Shown here: positions 63,611 through 64,000 of the stretch, one piece after another
Numbering within the stretch: the first letter of the stretch is position 1
Layout: every line of letters starts with the position of its first letter
Source: Auricularia sp. M13
Taxonomy: Eukaryota > Basidiomycota > Agaricomycetes > Auriculariales > Auriculariaceae
Length of the DNA: 64,000 nt
Assembly: GCA_037042915.1 (NCBI GenBank)
Contig: CM073197.1
Coordinates: 2,728,001 to 2,792,000 of the forward strand
Reading direction: 5' to 3'
Notes under the pieces: generated by a model
What the model was told of the DNA's origin: nothing
Database searches by the model: none
The model's input: the letters and a program-made list of their open reading frames with translations, nothing else
Translations under genes and position numbers: made by a program

Positions 63611-64000
63611 CCCGGCTTAAGTACTCATTTGCCTCGAGGTCAATTCATGACTTTAGCGTGTTAGAAGAGGAGATACTGTAAAGCTAATAATTATTACCGG
63701 GGCCGCTGTACCGTGACACGTCGGAGACATTACCTTGGGTCTCCCGTGACACGTGACCATGGCCATACGACTGACAAAAATAACTGATAGGTGTACTGGT
63801 ATTTCTCACCAGGAGGACATACAGTGGCCCAATTAGACAATGTTGTGCCGGATTATTTGATTTCTGGACCTTTCCAGGTTCCCCAACACTTCAACCAGGT
63901 AATTCATCGAGAAATAAGGCACTAATTGCTCTAATTTGAGACATACTATGTAAAACCCCCCTTCATGTAATCCTATGTCATGCGCGCCGAAGGCGCGCCG
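63611..64000. other. Right-end flank, 0.4 kb
   Basis: AT-richer non-coding DNA. A CCGTGACACGT word occurs twice about 37 bp apart (63709-63719, 63746-63756), and a GC-rich palindromic stretch GCGCGCCGAAGGCGCGC lies near the window end. No gene was recognised. Confidence 0.3.

Overview
This window is from a filamentous basidiomycete, most likely a wood-decay Agaricomycete. The evidence is a fungal-type CBM1 domain, a multi-intron P450, a KRE6/SKN1 glucan-synthesis protein, an OPT transporter, a secreted GH31 enzyme, F-box/LRR relics, and many 50-60 bp GT-AG introns that restore reading frames when removed. Most gene models below were spliced by eye; where exon phases were checked arithmetically this is stated.

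1-45 kb is gene-rich host DNA. In order: the CBM1 tail of a secreted carbohydrate-active enzyme (+), a 667-bp CACTA-like MITE, a decayed F-box/LRR relic, a P450 (-), an SDR (-), a Ser/Pro-rich coiled-coil protein (+), an intronless GT4 glycosyltransferase (+), a second truncated F-box/LRR gene (-), a PL14-type lyase (-), KRE6/SKN1 (-), a SUR7/PalI-like four-TM protein (+), a JmjC/cupin_8 protein (+), a small Zn-cluster-like protein (-), a second PalI-like protein (-), Mpp6 (exosome cofactor, +), a DUF7923-type CCCH zinc-finger protein (+), a small secreted protein (-), a membrane-anchored Nudix protein (-), a GC-rich minisatellite, a candidate micro-exon gene for a tiny secreted peptide (-), GH31 alpha-glucosidase (-), SEC9 t-SNARE (-) and an OPT peptide transporter (-). 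Several of these concern the cell surface and nutrient capture: CBM1 enzyme, PL14, GH31, KRE6, OPT and the 4-TM proteins.

45.4-53 kb is a nested transposon. A 7.5-kb hAT element (45424-52946, perfect 8-bp target duplication GGATTGCT) carries a spliced hAT transposase. It is interrupted just after its seventh codon by a 4.2-kb LTR retroelement (48496-52706, perfect 5-bp duplication GTCCG, LTRs differing by one base). The LTR element has no reverse transcriptase or integrase. It carries a Zn2Cys6-type coiled-coil ORF on + and a chromodomain ORF on -.

53.4-63.6 kb is minus-strand. It begins (3' end) with a 43-base poly(A) tail and an intact 1819-codon LINE ORF (endonuclease, reverse transcriptase, RNase H-like, zinc finger). 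Upstream lie a gag-like zinc-knuckle/RGG protein with a probable spliced N-terminal exon, and a C2H2 protein with a proline-rich repeat. Whether these belong to the LINE or are separate genes is the main open question. Best candidates for something undescribed: the non-autonomous LTR element with opposed Zn-cluster and chromodomain ORFs, the possible multi-ORF LINE, and the micro-exon secreted-peptide gene.
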